Positions 49,892 to 62,900 of a stretch of DNA of 64,000 nt are shown here, in pieces (position 1 is the stretch's first letter; the number at the start of each line of letters is the position of its first letter). The translations under genes and the position numbers were made by a program. The notes under the pieces were generated by a model that had not been told where the DNA came from, searched no databases, and saw only the letters and a list, made by a program, of their open reading frames with translations. The stretch is from Sindora glabra (lineage: Eukaryota > Streptophyta > Magnoliopsida > Fabales > Fabaceae), in contig CM035226.1 of assembly GCA_020226215.1 (NCBI GenBank), positions 96,124,895 through 96,188,894 of the forward strand, in the 5' to 3' direction.

Positions 49892-50356
49892 TGTTGTATT
49901 AAAATAAAAAAATAATTTATTTGGATATATTTATATGAATTTGAATTAATTAATTTATTGGAATATTTATTTAAGTAATTAATTTTATATTTTAACATTA
50001 AACATAGAATAGATTGGGCCCTGGTTCAATATGTATGATCTATGATAAGTTGGATCATGCATAGGATCATATGGGTAGATGTCCCAACTTACAGCCCTTT
50101 AGTGGTCAGTAGTTTCCTATCACAAGTCTAACCTTAAATAGAGAGATTAGGGTTATTATTTTGATGATGCACAATAAGGATTACCACTCCAAAATAATTT
50201 TACTCTCTCTATCTAAATAATTTAAAGGGTAAAGTAAGTTGCAACTTTACTCATCACCATCATTCATATCAATTACTTTATCAAAGTATTCATCAGGTAC
50301 GTACATATTTTATTATACTTAATTTTATATTAGGATTTTAATTCATACTGCTAACA
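49892..50356 (+). repeat. 3' LTR of Copia element 2
   Basis: It keeps the intact TG…CA ends (TGTTGTATT, GCTAACA) and is followed by the CAACT duplication. Confidence 0.93.
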
Positions 50357-50689
50357 CAACTTTGATACATATAGAGCAAAAAGATAACTAATAGTGTGAA
50401 AGCATATATGAATCATTTCCTTATAGTTGGATTATTTTAGTATCATTTTAAAAGATATCTCAACTCAAATTAATTTATGCATGCATAAAATTCTAGACTT
50501 CATTACACACAAATTTATGCATATCTCTTTCTTAAAATGACACTTAGATAACTAATGTAAAGATAGAGGATACAAATTCAACAAATAATTACACATAAGA
50601 AAAGCAGAAGCATTCAAACTAACGGAGAAACAAGAGATACTCTAGCCATGTCTCAAGCTTCTTATAAGAAGCATGTGACCAAATAATTA

Positions 50690-51526
50690 TTAATTGAAGA
50701 GGAAAATTTTGAACGAATGGGCAGAATCTTTAGCATAATGCTTTAGATTATTCTTATAATCCACAAATATCAGCCCAAACCGAGTGGTGTATCCTGATTT
50801 CCATTCGAAGACATCTAAACGTGACCGTATATAATATCCTTTCATATTCACACGTTCTCTGGGAAAAAAGTTAACAATAACTAGTCTCAATTTCACAATT
50901 GATTCTAATATATTTTTAAATAATACTTCAAAGTTATACTTTGAACATTTTATTTTAAGCAAAACTCATAAAAATTATGAAGCTTGGCATAAAATCTTGC
51001 AAATTATTTATTTTATAAAAGTTCATAGATTTTGTATGTACAATGCGTGTAGTATGTAAAAAATTACTAACTTTTCAATTAAATCTGTAATGTGATTTAC
51101 ATCTTTTTGAAAATTATTTTATAAAAACTATAAAATGTAAAAATTATACAAGAAACGAAGCATGATGCTATTCCATATATTTTATTTTTATTTAAGCCTC
51201 CTTTGTGATCACTAACCTGATGGTTGCAGCAATTTTGATAGATGATCTTCAATGTATCTTATCCTCACACCATCCTTTACTGTACCCCGATAAGTTTTGT
51301 TTCTTGCATCACCAAATCCTACAAAATTAGAAGATCATTGTTATTCATAATTATCTCCTACACACTTGGATCATATTGTGAGCTAAAATTAAATAAATTG
51401 ATTGTGCATTTTGTTAAATAGTAAATAGGAATGTGCTAACACTCTTAATTGTATAGTGACACTTGATGTAATTTTCAAAATTTTTCTTCCTTTAAGTCTT
51501 ATCTTTAAATTTCGAGTCTTACATGC

Positions 51527-51559
<33 letters not shown>

Positions 51560-51683
51560 AAGTGATGTGATATTATTTTTATATATAAGAGAAATGATGA
51601 TTAGGAAAGTGGTTTTACCATTCTTAGTTATGATAATAGGTGGATTCTTGTAGTTATCTTTAATATATTACAAAACATCAAGT
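50690..51683 (-). pseudogene. Beta-glucosidase (GH1) copy C, 3' exons 11-13 only
   Basis: Exon 13 (50858-50690) ends with RFGLIFVDYKNNLKHYAKDS and a stop. Exon 12 (51318-51217) is 102 bp against 103 in copy D, a one-base deletion near its 3' end that shifts the frame. Exon 11 (about 51683-51619) is a fragment whose nucleophile codon is AAG (Lys, 51625-51623) where copy D has GAG (Glu), and a TAA (51670-51668) replaces a Gln codon. In exon 13 the first W of the WSxLDxFEW signature is R. Similarity ends at about 51683, just left of Gypsy sequence; exons 1-10 are gone. The 3' flank (50395-50690) aligns with that of copy D (57397-57755). Confidence 0.88.
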
Positions 51684-51789
51684 AAATTAGGGATTAAGTT
51701 GCTATTTTCAATAACTTGTCATACATAAAAGGAGGGATAAATTGGGGTAGTGAACCAAACTTTGACTACTTTACTATGCTTCACTATTC

Positions 51790-52440
51790 AAAGGAACTTG
51801 AAAAATTAGGTGGAATGTTTGTCTCACATAGAATTTGCATATAATAGGATTGTACATTATACTACTCAATTTTCTCCATTTGGGATTGTTTATGATTTTA
51901 ATCCATTAGCCCCTTTGGATTTATTACCATTGCCTATTAATGAGAGAACTAGCTTACATGGGATAAGAAAACTAAAATTAGTTTTGAAATTACATGAGCA
52001 AGTGAAAGAAAACATTGAGAAGAGGAGTAATCAATACACCCAACAAACTAATAAGGGAAGGAAGAAAATCATGTTTCAACCAAGTGATATGGTTTGGTGC
52101 ACTTAAAAAAAATAAAGGTTTCTAGCATAAAGAAAATCTAAGCTACAATCAAGAAAGGGATGGTCCTTTCTATGTTCTTGAGAGGATCAATATTAATGCT
52201 TACAAGCTAGAAACTCTTGGTGAGCAAGGTATTAGTGCTACCTTTAATATTTTTTATTTGTTTCCATTTAATGTAGGTTTAATTTCAAGGATGAATCTTT
52301 TTCAAAAGAGATAGAGAGACTAATATGAACATAAGGAGCATGAAGGAACTTTTTACACTTGTCAAAGGGGCCAATCACAAGGAATCAAGCTAAAAGACTA
52401 AAGGAAGGCCTTAGAGAAGTCTTGAAAATAGATTAGGAGT
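51790..52440 (+). pseudogene. Ty3/Gypsy integrase C-terminal fragment
   Basis: The open frame 51810-52106 reads like the end of a Gypsy integrase (HIEFAYNRIVHYTTQFSPF, then NPLAPLDLLPLP and FQPSDMVW). It continues with stops through a GPFYVLERIN and YKLETLGE block to a QAKRLKEGL-type tail at about 52390. This is the normal 3' end of a Gypsy pol gene. RT and everything upstream are missing. It abuts the broken exon 11 of GH1 copy C. Confidence 0.75.
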
Positions 52441-53329
52441 ATAGGAATGAAAACTTAGAAGGGCAAGGAGTACGGGTTACTTGTATTTTAGAATAGGTCA
52501 ATGGTCGACTACCATAATCAACTACTATATCCAAAGTTTGTCTCTACTTGCAAGTAATTGAATACTTGCTTGCTTTGTAGGCCAATCAAATAAGCTAGTC
52601 AAATACCTCAAGCTAAATTTACTACTTTGACTATTTTACTTTATTTACTTATAGGTTAAGCCATTTAAGCCTAATATTAATTATGTATGCTTGGCCCATC
52701 AATTTTATTACTTAATTTTCATTTTATAAGGTTTTAATTAGGTTTTGAGTTAGGCTTATTTATGTCTAAGCCTAATTAGTCTAGTTGGTTTCTAGCTATA
52801 TGAGGTGGCTTATTCCTTATTATTAGAAACTTTTTGACTTTTGGGGAATTAATTAGAGATCTAATTCTTTTAGGAGATGGACTTCTCTCTAGGACTTTAG
52901 CAAGAACTTCTTGACTTATCAAAGGATTTTTCCTTTATGACATTTAATATCGTAACTTATCACTTTAATGAAGTGTGGCATGATTCTTCTATTTGTGTTT
53001 TTATATTTTGAGACAATCCTCAACATTTCTAGATTTTTCATTGGTTCATACAATAGGTTCATATTGGGTTCACATCATTATGAGCTCCTTAAATAGGTAT
53101 GACCCCATTCTTTGTAGCCTTAAGAGATATGTTTATTTAGCACATTAGATTTTATAGCTTAGGGAAAGAGGTCTTGTGCCTCTATAGGCACTGAATTTTC
53201 CATAAACAATAACACTCTTCTTCCACCTTTTTCTTGTAAAACCACCATGGGTGGCTAATTTTCTATATCAAATCAAGGAATTGGTATTCCAATTTGATTT
53301 AATTTTAGACCTTTCTCTTAATTTTATAT
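52441..53329. other. Probable Gypsy 3' leader or LTR sequence, unassigned
   Basis: No frame was seen. By position after a Gypsy pol end, this should include the element's 3' non-coding part and LTR, but I could not find terminal repeats or a purine tract that I trust. Confidence 0.35.
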
Positions 53330-54345
53330 TTGGTTTGATTATCTTTTGTTTTTTGCATTTGTTATGAATGACTACTTAGATTATTTGCTAATTACGATCA
53401 ATTAGTTGATTTCCTATTATAGTCTAAAGCTAACAAATTAGTCTCCACTAATTCTAGCTTGTAGGTTAATTGTGATTGATTGAAATTAATAGCAATTAGG
53501 CTTTAGTGATTAGACATTTGAATGAATCATTAGTTGCTTAAGAAAAAAAGAGGATAAATTAGTAATTTTTTCATGTAAAATTTTTGTTTCTATCTTAACC
53601 TTGTTCATGATATTCAATGCTATTATTCATTAGATTTAGGTGTGTATCTTGAATTGAAATTAGTAATGGGAGGTTAATTTAGGTGCTTGTTCAAGATTAA
53701 TCATTATTAGGAACTTTACATGATTATTACCTATGTTGGAGTAATTCTTTGGTTAGGTGGTTAAATTAATTGTGGGTAATTTTCGAGAAAGGTGACCTGG
53801 CAGTTCTTTAGATCAGCAACTCGGCAGATAAAGAGCTTTTGAGCCCAATGGACTTCTTATTGATGAATCTCGCTACCTTTTAGCTAGAGATTGGGAGAGA
53901 GATTTTTGACATAGCTAGAGAGAGGGGAATTTCTGCGCATATGGACTTGCCAACCTAAGGCTTCATATCAACTCGGTACAGTCTTCAGAGATCTGCCAGA
54001 GTTAATTACTTCTTTACTCTTGTTAGATCTATTAGGTCTTGCCCTCCCACCTCGGCTAAGGATCGGTCTCATCCTTTTTCAGTTAAGGCAGCTAAGTGAT
54101 ATGGTATCTATATATATATATTAGAGATCTATGACAAATTTGAGAATTAGGTGTGAAATTCCTCAGACTAGGCTTTTCTTTTCTATTTTATTCTACTTTT
54201 TTTTATTTTTATAGATTCATTGAAACTATTATTAAAAAAATTTTATTTTCATTGATTGACTTTTATTCCTTGAGGTTTAACTTGTGCTCACCCTACCTAC
54301 ATGTTAGAGTAGATTAAATATTAATTTTTGATGTGAAATGATATG
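53330..54345 (+). repeat. Dispersed repeat, copy 2, with a ~340-bp insertion
   Basis: It is homologous to 38735-39400, but between about 53765 and 54110 it has extra sequence that is clearly richer in GC (AACTCGGCAGAT, CCCACCTCGGCTAAGGATCGG) and absent from copy 1. The flanking halves match copy 1 in order. Confidence 0.6.
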
Positions 54346-54827
54346 CATCAATATTTCTATACAAAAAGCCCAAATAATAAGAACATTATATTTGTAAAGA
54401 ACACAAGATACCATCAAGGTTTAACGATATAAGCCATGTAATAAAATTCTCTTCGATAGAAGCATATTGCATTGATATCCATAACATCAATTTTATGTGT
54501 TTATACCCTTCTATAACAACAATGGGTTTCAAAAGGATTTCTATCAATGGTTATGCCATTTGAAGACATTCTAATTTCTTTATGTGCATTTTGAGGTATT
54601 ATTTCCAAATTTTACAATATTTACATACTATATGATTTTTTCAATTTAGACTTAATTATATGTATAAACATGTTATCATTGGGTGTTTGTTGTGTTTGGG
54701 ATATTATTTTTGACTATAGAGAGATTGAGATAGGATTTGAAAATTGTTGTCTTATTACATGTATTATAATATGTTTATTGGATTCTATTACCTTTGGACA
54801 CTATTTTGTAGGTAATAGGATATAGGA
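54346..54827. other. Unassigned AT-rich region
   Basis: Nothing recognisable. Confidence 0.3.
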
Positions 54828-57030
54828 TGTTAGCTCTAAGGTTTTATATGATGAATTTTGACGATGACAAATAAGTGTTACAATAGTATTGCATATCTTT
54901 ATCTAAAATGTCAAATCATAATTTTAATAAACATGTTATGCTATGATTGATGCATATATGGTATGATGATTTTGCATGCTCTTGTATATATATATATATA
55001 TATTATACATATCATATCTCTAAATATTACACTGAATTAACTATATGGATTTCAAAGTTTAGGTGTATTATATAGGAAAGTCCAATCAAGAGCAAGAGTT
55101 AGCATTGAAGCAAAGAAATAAAAGATCTTATCATGCTCAACTCAAGAATGAATAAAGAAAAACTTAAGAATGAAAATGTAATCCAAGTATTGAAGAATTG
55201 AAAACATCAAATTTTTGTAGCTTGGAAGAATCAAGAAAAGCTCAAGGATTTCATTGGAATAGTTTTTTTTTTCTTTTTGTCTTTCAAGGCTTAGACTTTC
55301 TAGTAAAGTAGAATTTTCATAATATAAATCTTAGACATATTTTTAAAATTTTAGCTTGATAAAAATGTTTTAAAATGATAGTCCATAATTATGTTTTCAG
55401 TCATTTCAATTTTAAATTTTGATCACTCTTTTGATTATATCTCATAAAATAATTGTGATTAAACTTTCTTCATCTAAAAATAAACTCAATGACCTTTCCA
55501 TGGACTGGTCATTTGCTTAATATGACTAGCATATGAAAGAGTTATGAATTTTTCAAATTGAGTCTAGAAATCAGTTTTTTACATTCTAGTCTTTTCTAAC
55601 CTTTGCTCATTTTTTTTATTATATCTCAAAAACTGTAGAAGATATGAACATGAAACTTTTTTCACATGAAAATAGACTTAAAGACCTTTACATGGATAGA
55701 TAATTTACTTAAAATGATTAAGATATGAAAAAGTTATGAATTTTTCAATTTAAGTCTAAAAATATGTTTTCTACATCCAGTCTTTTTCTAACCCTTATTC
55801 ATTATTTTGATCATATCTCCAAAAATTACATAATATATGATCATAAAACTAGTTTCATTTGAAATAGACTCAAATTTTTCTTAATGATAGGTCTTTTGCT
55901 CAAAATGGGGAGTCATGACATTTTAAAATTGATATTAAACATTGCTAGCTTAACAATCAATTGTTAGGCTCTAAATCACTAAATATTGTTAGAAAAAGGC
56001 CAACAATTGACTGCTAGTGGCCTAATAGTTGATTGTTATGCATTTAGCAAGAAAAATTCTATTGAGTAACAACAGAAAAGTAGCTAGTCTTTATTCTTAA
56101 GTGTTCCCAATAACTAAAAATCACTTTAGGCTTCTTATAAAAGTTAACAAACATCAAATATAACATATGTAGGGTATGAACTTCATTGTTTAATATCAAT
56201 TACTCCTTCTTTCAACAAAGTAATGATTTAAGCTCTTCATTTTGAAATTATTCTATCCTAAATGCTGTATTTATTTCATCCACTCTATAAGAGAGGTTGT
56301 ATAAATTGTTCTCCAATTTAAATCAATTTCTAATTATAAAGGGTGGGGTATCTCTTAGAAATTCTTTAAGAAGGTGAAATATCCCTTATAAAAAGAGAAT
56401 TTACTCAAAGAAAAGCAATGACTTTTAAAGAGCCTTTTTCAAGTACCCGATTGAAACATGAGCTTGGAGAGCTTGGGAAGTCGATATACACTTTAGAGAG
56501 GGTGTTTAAATGGGAATCACTATAAATTCTTATATTTGATTTGTCTTCCCTTACTCTATTTATATTTGATTATGTGCTCTCTTTTTGTTGATATTATTTG
56601 ATGAATATATTATGTTTCAAAGGTTATACTGATTCTGGGATGATTAAATGGTTAAAAGAGAAATCTATATATAAATATACTTCTTGATACTTTATCTATA
56701 CATAGTTGTATAAGTTGTTTTGTACAAGTGCATTAAATACTCATATATTATGAGTAAACCTCTTCATTAAATTATATTAGATTTATTTTTTGATGACTTG
56801 TTTATGCAAAGTTGATTGAGTTGATTTGCACAAATTCTTTGAATTATTCTTTCTTAAGTGCAAATATCCTTATAAAGCTTTATTGGGCTTGCTTGAATTA
56901 AAAAGTATCCTCATGACTTTCCAAAGTCATAAGTTTTCAAAAGAAGGTTTTACAAATTATGAATGTTTTCAAAACACAAAATTCATTCCTTCTTGGGTTT
57001 TAGAATCCAACTTACTATGTGTAATTTAAG
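54828..57030 (+). repeat. Probable LTR (partial or solo) with internal tandem repeats
   Basis: It starts TGTTAGCTCTAAGGTTTTA and shortly after reads GATGAATTTTGACGATGACAA, a common start of large plant retrotransposon LTRs. A segment rich in GAGAG and AAGTACCC words at 56330-56540 resembles an R-U5 region. There is no clear right terminus or target duplication, so the right limit is a guess. The open frame at 56826-57029 has no motif and I do not regard it as a gene. Confidence 0.4.
55385..55910 (+). repeat. ~190-bp tandem repeat, three units
   Basis: GATTATATCTCA at 55432, TTATATCTCAAAAACTG at 55618 and GATCATATCTCCAAAAA at 55809 begin similar stretches. Units 1 and 2 continue through ATAGACT-AA-GACCTTTACATGG and ATATGAAAAAGTTATGAATTTTTCAA; unit 3 is partial. 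Confidence 0.75.
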
Positions 57031-57321
57031 ATATGAAAGAAAGCTAATTTTCAATTGCAGTCTATGAACCGATATATGATATAAACAATCACATTGGTTA
57101 TTAAAAAAAACAAATGTCTTATTTCAATGATTAAATAATACCTAGAAACTAAAAACATCAATTTTCATTAAGAAAACCAATATTGTTATCTATATTCAAT
57201 ATGAGTTTAGGAATTAATGTTGAATAAACTAGACATACAAAGATGCTAGTATATATATTAGTTAATAACCAATGTGGAATTGGTTAAGCAACTAATGTTA
57301 TGTAGCAATTTTGTAGTAGTG
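57031..57321. mobile_element. CACTA-like right terminus
   Basis: It ends GCAATTTTGTAGTAGTG at 57321; inverted this is CACTACTACAAAATTGC, a typical CACTA terminus and near-identical to the one at 17290. Inside, AACCAATGTGGAATTGGTT (57269) is a short inverted repeat. The left terminus was not found. Confidence 0.5.
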
Positions 57322-57754
57322 AAAAATTGATTTTTCAAATGAATTGAAGTCTATTTTCTTATTATTCTAAATGAGAATTAAGGATAAATAATTAGGTGAA
57401 AGCAAATCTGAATCCTTTGGTTATAGTTCGATTATTTTAATATCATTTTAAAAGAGATCTCATCACAAATTAATTTGTACATGCTTAAAATTTCAGATTT
57501 CATAGCACATAAATTTATGTTTATCTCTTTCTTAAAGTCACACTTAGATAACTAATGTAAAGACAGAGCATGCAAATTCAACAACAATTGCACATAACAA
57601 TAGTAAAGGTAAAAAGAGAGAGTCGAGAGAGTTGAAATTAACAGAGAAACAAGTTACTTAAACATATTCATTATCAGACAATTTATTTAGTGGTCAGAAA
57701 CACGAGATTTTCTGGCCATGTCTGAGGGTTCTTATAACAAGCATGTGACCAATA

Positions 57755-59858
57755 TTACTTGAGGAGGAACTTCTGGAACCAACGGGCAGAGTCCTTAACA
57801 TGACGCGTTAGTTGATTCTTATAATCCACAAATATCAGCCCAAACCGAATGGTGTATCCTGATCTCCATTCGAAGACATCCAAATGTGACCATATATAAT
57901 ATCCTTTCACATTGACACCTTCCCTGGAAAAAAAAACCATAAATAATATCAATTTCACAATTGTTTCTAATATCCATTTGAGATAATGCTTCATGTAATA
58001 CTTTGAATATTTTATTTTAAGCAAAACTGTAATATTTATGAAGTTTTGTGTTAAATCTTGAAATCTATTTAGTTTTATGAAAATTGATAGATTATGTACG
58101 TATTATATTTGAAGTAAGTTGTATAAAATTGCAAATTTATCAATTATATTTGTAACAAGACTTATATTTTCTTTCAAAATTTTATAAAAAATTGTTTTAT
58201 AAAGATTGTAAACCGTAAAAAATTATCTGTTAGAATAAGAAACGAAGCATGACCCTATTTCATATATTTAATTTAATTGTAAACTGTAAAAAATTATTTG
58301 CGGGCGATCACTCACCTGATGGCTCGCAGAAGTTTTGTTAGGTGTCCTTCAAGGTATGTTATTTTCATACTGTCCTTCACTGTATCCCAATAAGTTCTGT
58401 CGCTTGCATCAGCATATCCTGCAAAATTAGATAATCATTATTATTCTTAAATATGTCCTAGACATTTGTGCCTCATTCTGAACTTAAATAAATTGATTGT
58501 ATATTTTGTTAGATAGTGAAGTGCTAATACTCAGGGACAATTATGTAATTTCCGACATTTTTCTTCTTTTACGTCTTATCTTTAAATCCAGAGTCTTACG
58601 TGCCATTATTGTTATAACTTATAAGAAAGATGATGATTATTTGGAAAGTGGTTTTACCATTCTCAGTTACAACAAGTGGGGGATTCTTGTAATTATCTTT
58701 GATATGTTGTAGAACGTCAAGAAGCCCTTGTGGATAGATGAAAAGCCAATCCACATCCGTCTGCAAAAATGTTATTTAATCAAATTAAAGATCAATAAAG
58801 AAAAGGCCCTCAGGGAGGCAAACAAAATCAAGAGATAAAAATAGTACCGGAGTGCCAATTGCTTTTCCATGCCTCTTCACTGCAATAGAATGTCACATAA
58901 TTATATTAGTACAAAGAGTTTCTATATGTGTGTGAGAGAGAGATTTGGATCTTCTCATTTGTTTCAATCATTTTTCTATTGTGTTTAGAAGAGACAAACA
59001 TGAGATTTTTTTTTGTTCATGCCATTGTTAAAAAAAAAAAAAATAGTTAGGTACATGACATGAATATAGAGAATCCAAATTCATTGAATGTAAACACCAA
59101 GGCTAAATAGTTGATAGACTTTGGTCTTACTCGTTACTTTAACAGCCCTGTCTTCCTCATAACTAGCATTGCAATCACTTGATAAAGGAGCTGGCTCTGC
59201 ATAATCTGCGGTGTTGAGGCTAAGAAAATCAATTGATTCTTTCAAAAGCTCTGGTTGCATCTCACTGATTGCCCGCCTCTTTCCTGCTGATGATTTCATG
59301 CAATAAAATGTCATTTAATTATACACAAGTTGCCGATTTGGAGATTTTATAATATTATATACATAATTTTATTTAATTATTATAACGACTATATATAATT
59401 ATTAAAAGTAATTTTATTTTATTTTTATCCTATCAATGGATTCATTATCTTCTTACGTGTGTAGCAAGTGAAACCCTAAGCCAATTTATTTTTTTATCCT
59501 ATGCATGAGTTCATTATCTCAAGGTCCATCCATATTCGAGGATTTTAGCTCGCCGCACTATAAATATATAACATATATCCGAATGCTACCCTTTGTGCAT
59601 TTCTTACTTTCTGTCACAGTTTCTCTTATGACTGCTAACTAAAATATGGAAGTATCTATCCCATAGCTCCATTCGTGATCTTTTTGTGATTTTGCAAATG
59701 TTGGCAGGCAGCTTAATGCCCCATTTATGATTAAGTTGTCAATTTTGACCTTTATTTAAAAAATTTTCCCCTCATAATTGGTATATTAATAAAATTTGTA
59801 AAAGACATACAAACGGGTTATGATCAATTCATCCTCCCAAGTTGCTTGTTAGGAGAGG

Positions 59859-59948
<90 letters not shown>

Positions 59949-62900
59949 TGTATCTATATATATATATTGATGTAAGACGGGTTTAACTTGTTTTATTTTC
60001 CTTTTTATGATTCTTTTCATGATCAAAAGAGATATATGCAAGATCATTCGTTACTGCTAAAAAGGAAAAAGATTCTAAAAATTTTGTATTTATATACCTT
60101 CAATGTGACATGAAGAATCAAAATTCATTTAAATGGTTGATAGAATTTGGTCTTACTGGTGAGTGTGGCATTGCAAGAAGGGGCTGGCTCTACATAATAT
60201 GCGGTGTAATAATTGAGGCCAAGAAAATCAAGTGACCCTTCTAGAAGCTTTGATTGATCCGGACTGAACTTCGGCAGCCTATCTCCCACTGATAATTTCA
60301 TGCTTTGAGGGTAATCACCATATATCACTGGGTGAGCAAACCTGTATTTACATAATTGTCATACACTTCATCTCTTTAATTGCTTTCCGGGAAGGCCAGT
60401 TTAGGAATTATAAGCCAACCGGACTTACCATCCAAACAGAAAATCAAGAGCTCTAAAGGATGCATTATAATCTGCAGGTGTTCGGAATTTTGGCTCAAAC
60501 CAATGAGTCATTAATGTAATTCCAATTTGGCCATTTTGGCGTGCCTATGAAATAAACCAACAGCCACCCTTGTCATGATTTTTTCATTTATTCAAGAATA
60601 AAAATTGCTTGCGCCTATCTTTTTTTTTTCCCTAAAAAATAAAAAGAAACAAGACAATTTTTCTGAAAAATTATATTGGAAAAACTATAAAACTTTCATA
60701 ATTTTAGTTATGAAAGGCCTTTTACATTTTAAGTAATTAGAACCATAATTTAAAATCATTTCTGTTGTTTTCTAATACATGAATTAGTGTAATTAATTAT
60801 AATTTTTGCAAACCTGATATTTATCTTTGTATAGCTTGACAGCAGCAGCATGTGCAAGAAGCAGATGATGAGCTACCCGATAAGGTTCAGTGGCAGAGTC
60901 CCCAGCTGGGCAATTTCCGACATAGTTGGAACACCGTCCTGGTGCAAGGACACCATCATTGTATCCATGCAAGCTCCACAGATTTGGTTCATTCATGGTA
61001 ACCCACAGCTTGACCCGATCACCAAATGTTCTAAAGCAAAAGTCTGCATAATGTTTAAAGTCTTTCCTGTATATGATAGAAAAAGGGTCTTATTGGTCAA
61101 GTTATTAGTTGATTAATTAAATGACATATAATTGTATAATATGAAAGTATGACTTACACTATTGTACGGTTCAAAAGTCCTCCGTACTCATCTTCTAATG
61201 CTTGTGGAGTGTCAAAATGGAGTAATGTCACAAAGGGCTGGATTCCTAAAATTTATTCATAAAAAATATTATTTTGAATGTTAGATTAATATATGTTAAA
61301 TAGAAAACGTTATTTATTAATTTTTTTGGACTTCCTTAAGAAAAACAATAAATAAATTTTAATATTTACAGTGTGGATTAATATATGGACACAAAAGAGA
61401 CTGATATTGAGAAGTTACCATTGCAAAGAAGCTCGTTGATGAGATTGTTGTAGAATTTGACACCGAGATAGTTCACTCCTCCACTAATTGTTCCCTCTGA
61501 GAAGAGAGAAAAAAAGAGAGAATTCTCACGGGAGCATATATATATAAACCTCCTTTTTTTTTTAATTTAGATACAACGTTAGGCTTGCTCAATCCAATTT
61601 TACAACTTTCAAAACTTATGTTATAAATTCATGATGATAACTTGTTATAGTAGATAATTGATATTGGTGTTATAATTTTGTTCTTCTCAAATTCTAAGTA
61701 CTAAATGCTTCGAGTGTTACTGTAAGCAACGCAGAAGTCCTTCGAAGATAAATATTTGCAACGGAGAAAGCTTCATCCATGTTTATTTTTACTATTTTTT
61801 TAATGATATAAGTAGTTAAATCATTATATCCACAAAGCCTTTAAAAAATATTGAATGCTAGTACTTAATTCACTTTTTAATGCAAGCCCCATTCTTAATG
61901 TAGAGTTAAGTTTATTTATAAAACAATGTGAAAATCATAGATAAAATGTGGAAATAGCATAACTAAGTTATAAGCATGTCATTAAAAGTAAGTAAAATAA
62001 TTACGTAGTGAACTAAAATTTAGATTGCAGATGGTGTCCAAACTAAATAAGATAATTTCAACCACATCACATGCTAAATTATGATCGTATTAATTTTTAA
62101 CAATCTCTTGCATATGATTTAATATATTTTTTAAATAAAATTTGGGAATCTAACTCATCTTTTAACATTTTTTATTCTAAATCTAACAATAATTTCCAAC
62201 TCAAAGGCCTGTCTAAGAGCATAGATAAAAAGAGCACATAAAAAATGCAAAAACGTAGCCCTAGTTATCAATCAACAATATTAATATGTGTAACAAACTA
62301 ACAAAAACACGACTGGCCTATTCTAGTGGGTTTGTTAAGCATAGCTAGATAGACAGGCAAATATAATAATTTTTATAATTTTATATTTAAATATAATAAT
62401 TTTGTATTAATTTTATTAAAAATTTAAAATTGTATAAAATTTACAAAACTTTTTATACTTTAGATCAATAAAAGAATTTTACGTACAGGAATTTTACCTT
62501 GAGAAAAAGAGATACACAAGTGTTCAAGAAAGAAATAAAGAAAAATAGCTTACTCGGAAATATTCGAGACCATGAGATGGAGAACCGAAAGGAGTCCAGG
62601 CCCATCGTTTTCATCACCCTAATGTCCTCCTATTACGTTAATTTATCAACATGCAATAAATCAGAAATGCAAGAGCGAAAATAAAAAAAAATACTAAAAA
62701 AATGTAATATAATTTATGAGAGAATGGATCTCCTCATCTCCTAGAAAAATGAATGATATGAATTTCAGAAAGAGGTAGATATAGTTTGTTTTGTTTGAAA
62801 TTGTGGGTTCCGATTTTTTTTTTTAAAAAAAACCAGTAAATATTGTGTCTTTTATCTCTCTGATATATATAGAAAATTCACAAAAAGAAATAGGCAGAAT

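Larger units (their letters stand above)
44535..50356 (+). mobile_element. Complete but degenerate Ty1/Copia element 2 with target duplication
   Basis: The 5' LTR is 44535-45002 (468 bp, TGTTGTATT…CTAATA) and the 3' LTR 49892-50356 (465 bp, TGTTGTATT…CTAACA). The perfect 5-bp duplication CAACT flanks both sides (44530-44534 and 50357-50361). A primer binding site and a purine-rich tract (AAGTGGGATAT, just before 49892) are in place. By eye the LTRs differ at roughly one base in seven, so the insertion is old. It landed about 330 bp beyond the stop codon of GH1 copy C. Confidence 0.93.

Noticed and set aside
27085..51683. GH1 copies B (5' exons) and C (3' exons) as two ends of one gene
   Set aside because: On the minus strand the 3' exons of C lie to the right of the 5' exons of B, the wrong order; they come from different copies.
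56826..57029. 67-codon plus-strand open frame
   Set aside because: It falls inside a probable LTR and lacks any recognisable motif.
17290..57321. One 40-kb CACTA element spanning most of the window
   Set aside because: The interval contains two Copia insertions, GH1 exons and unrelated repeats with no transposase, so two separate family members are more likely.
59829..60047. Minus-strand open frame with Ile-Tyr repeats
   Set aside because: It is a translation of the TA microsatellite inside intron 9 of GH1 copy D.
60850..61116. 88-codon plus-strand open frame
   Set aside because: It is the antisense shadow of GH1 copy D exon 7.
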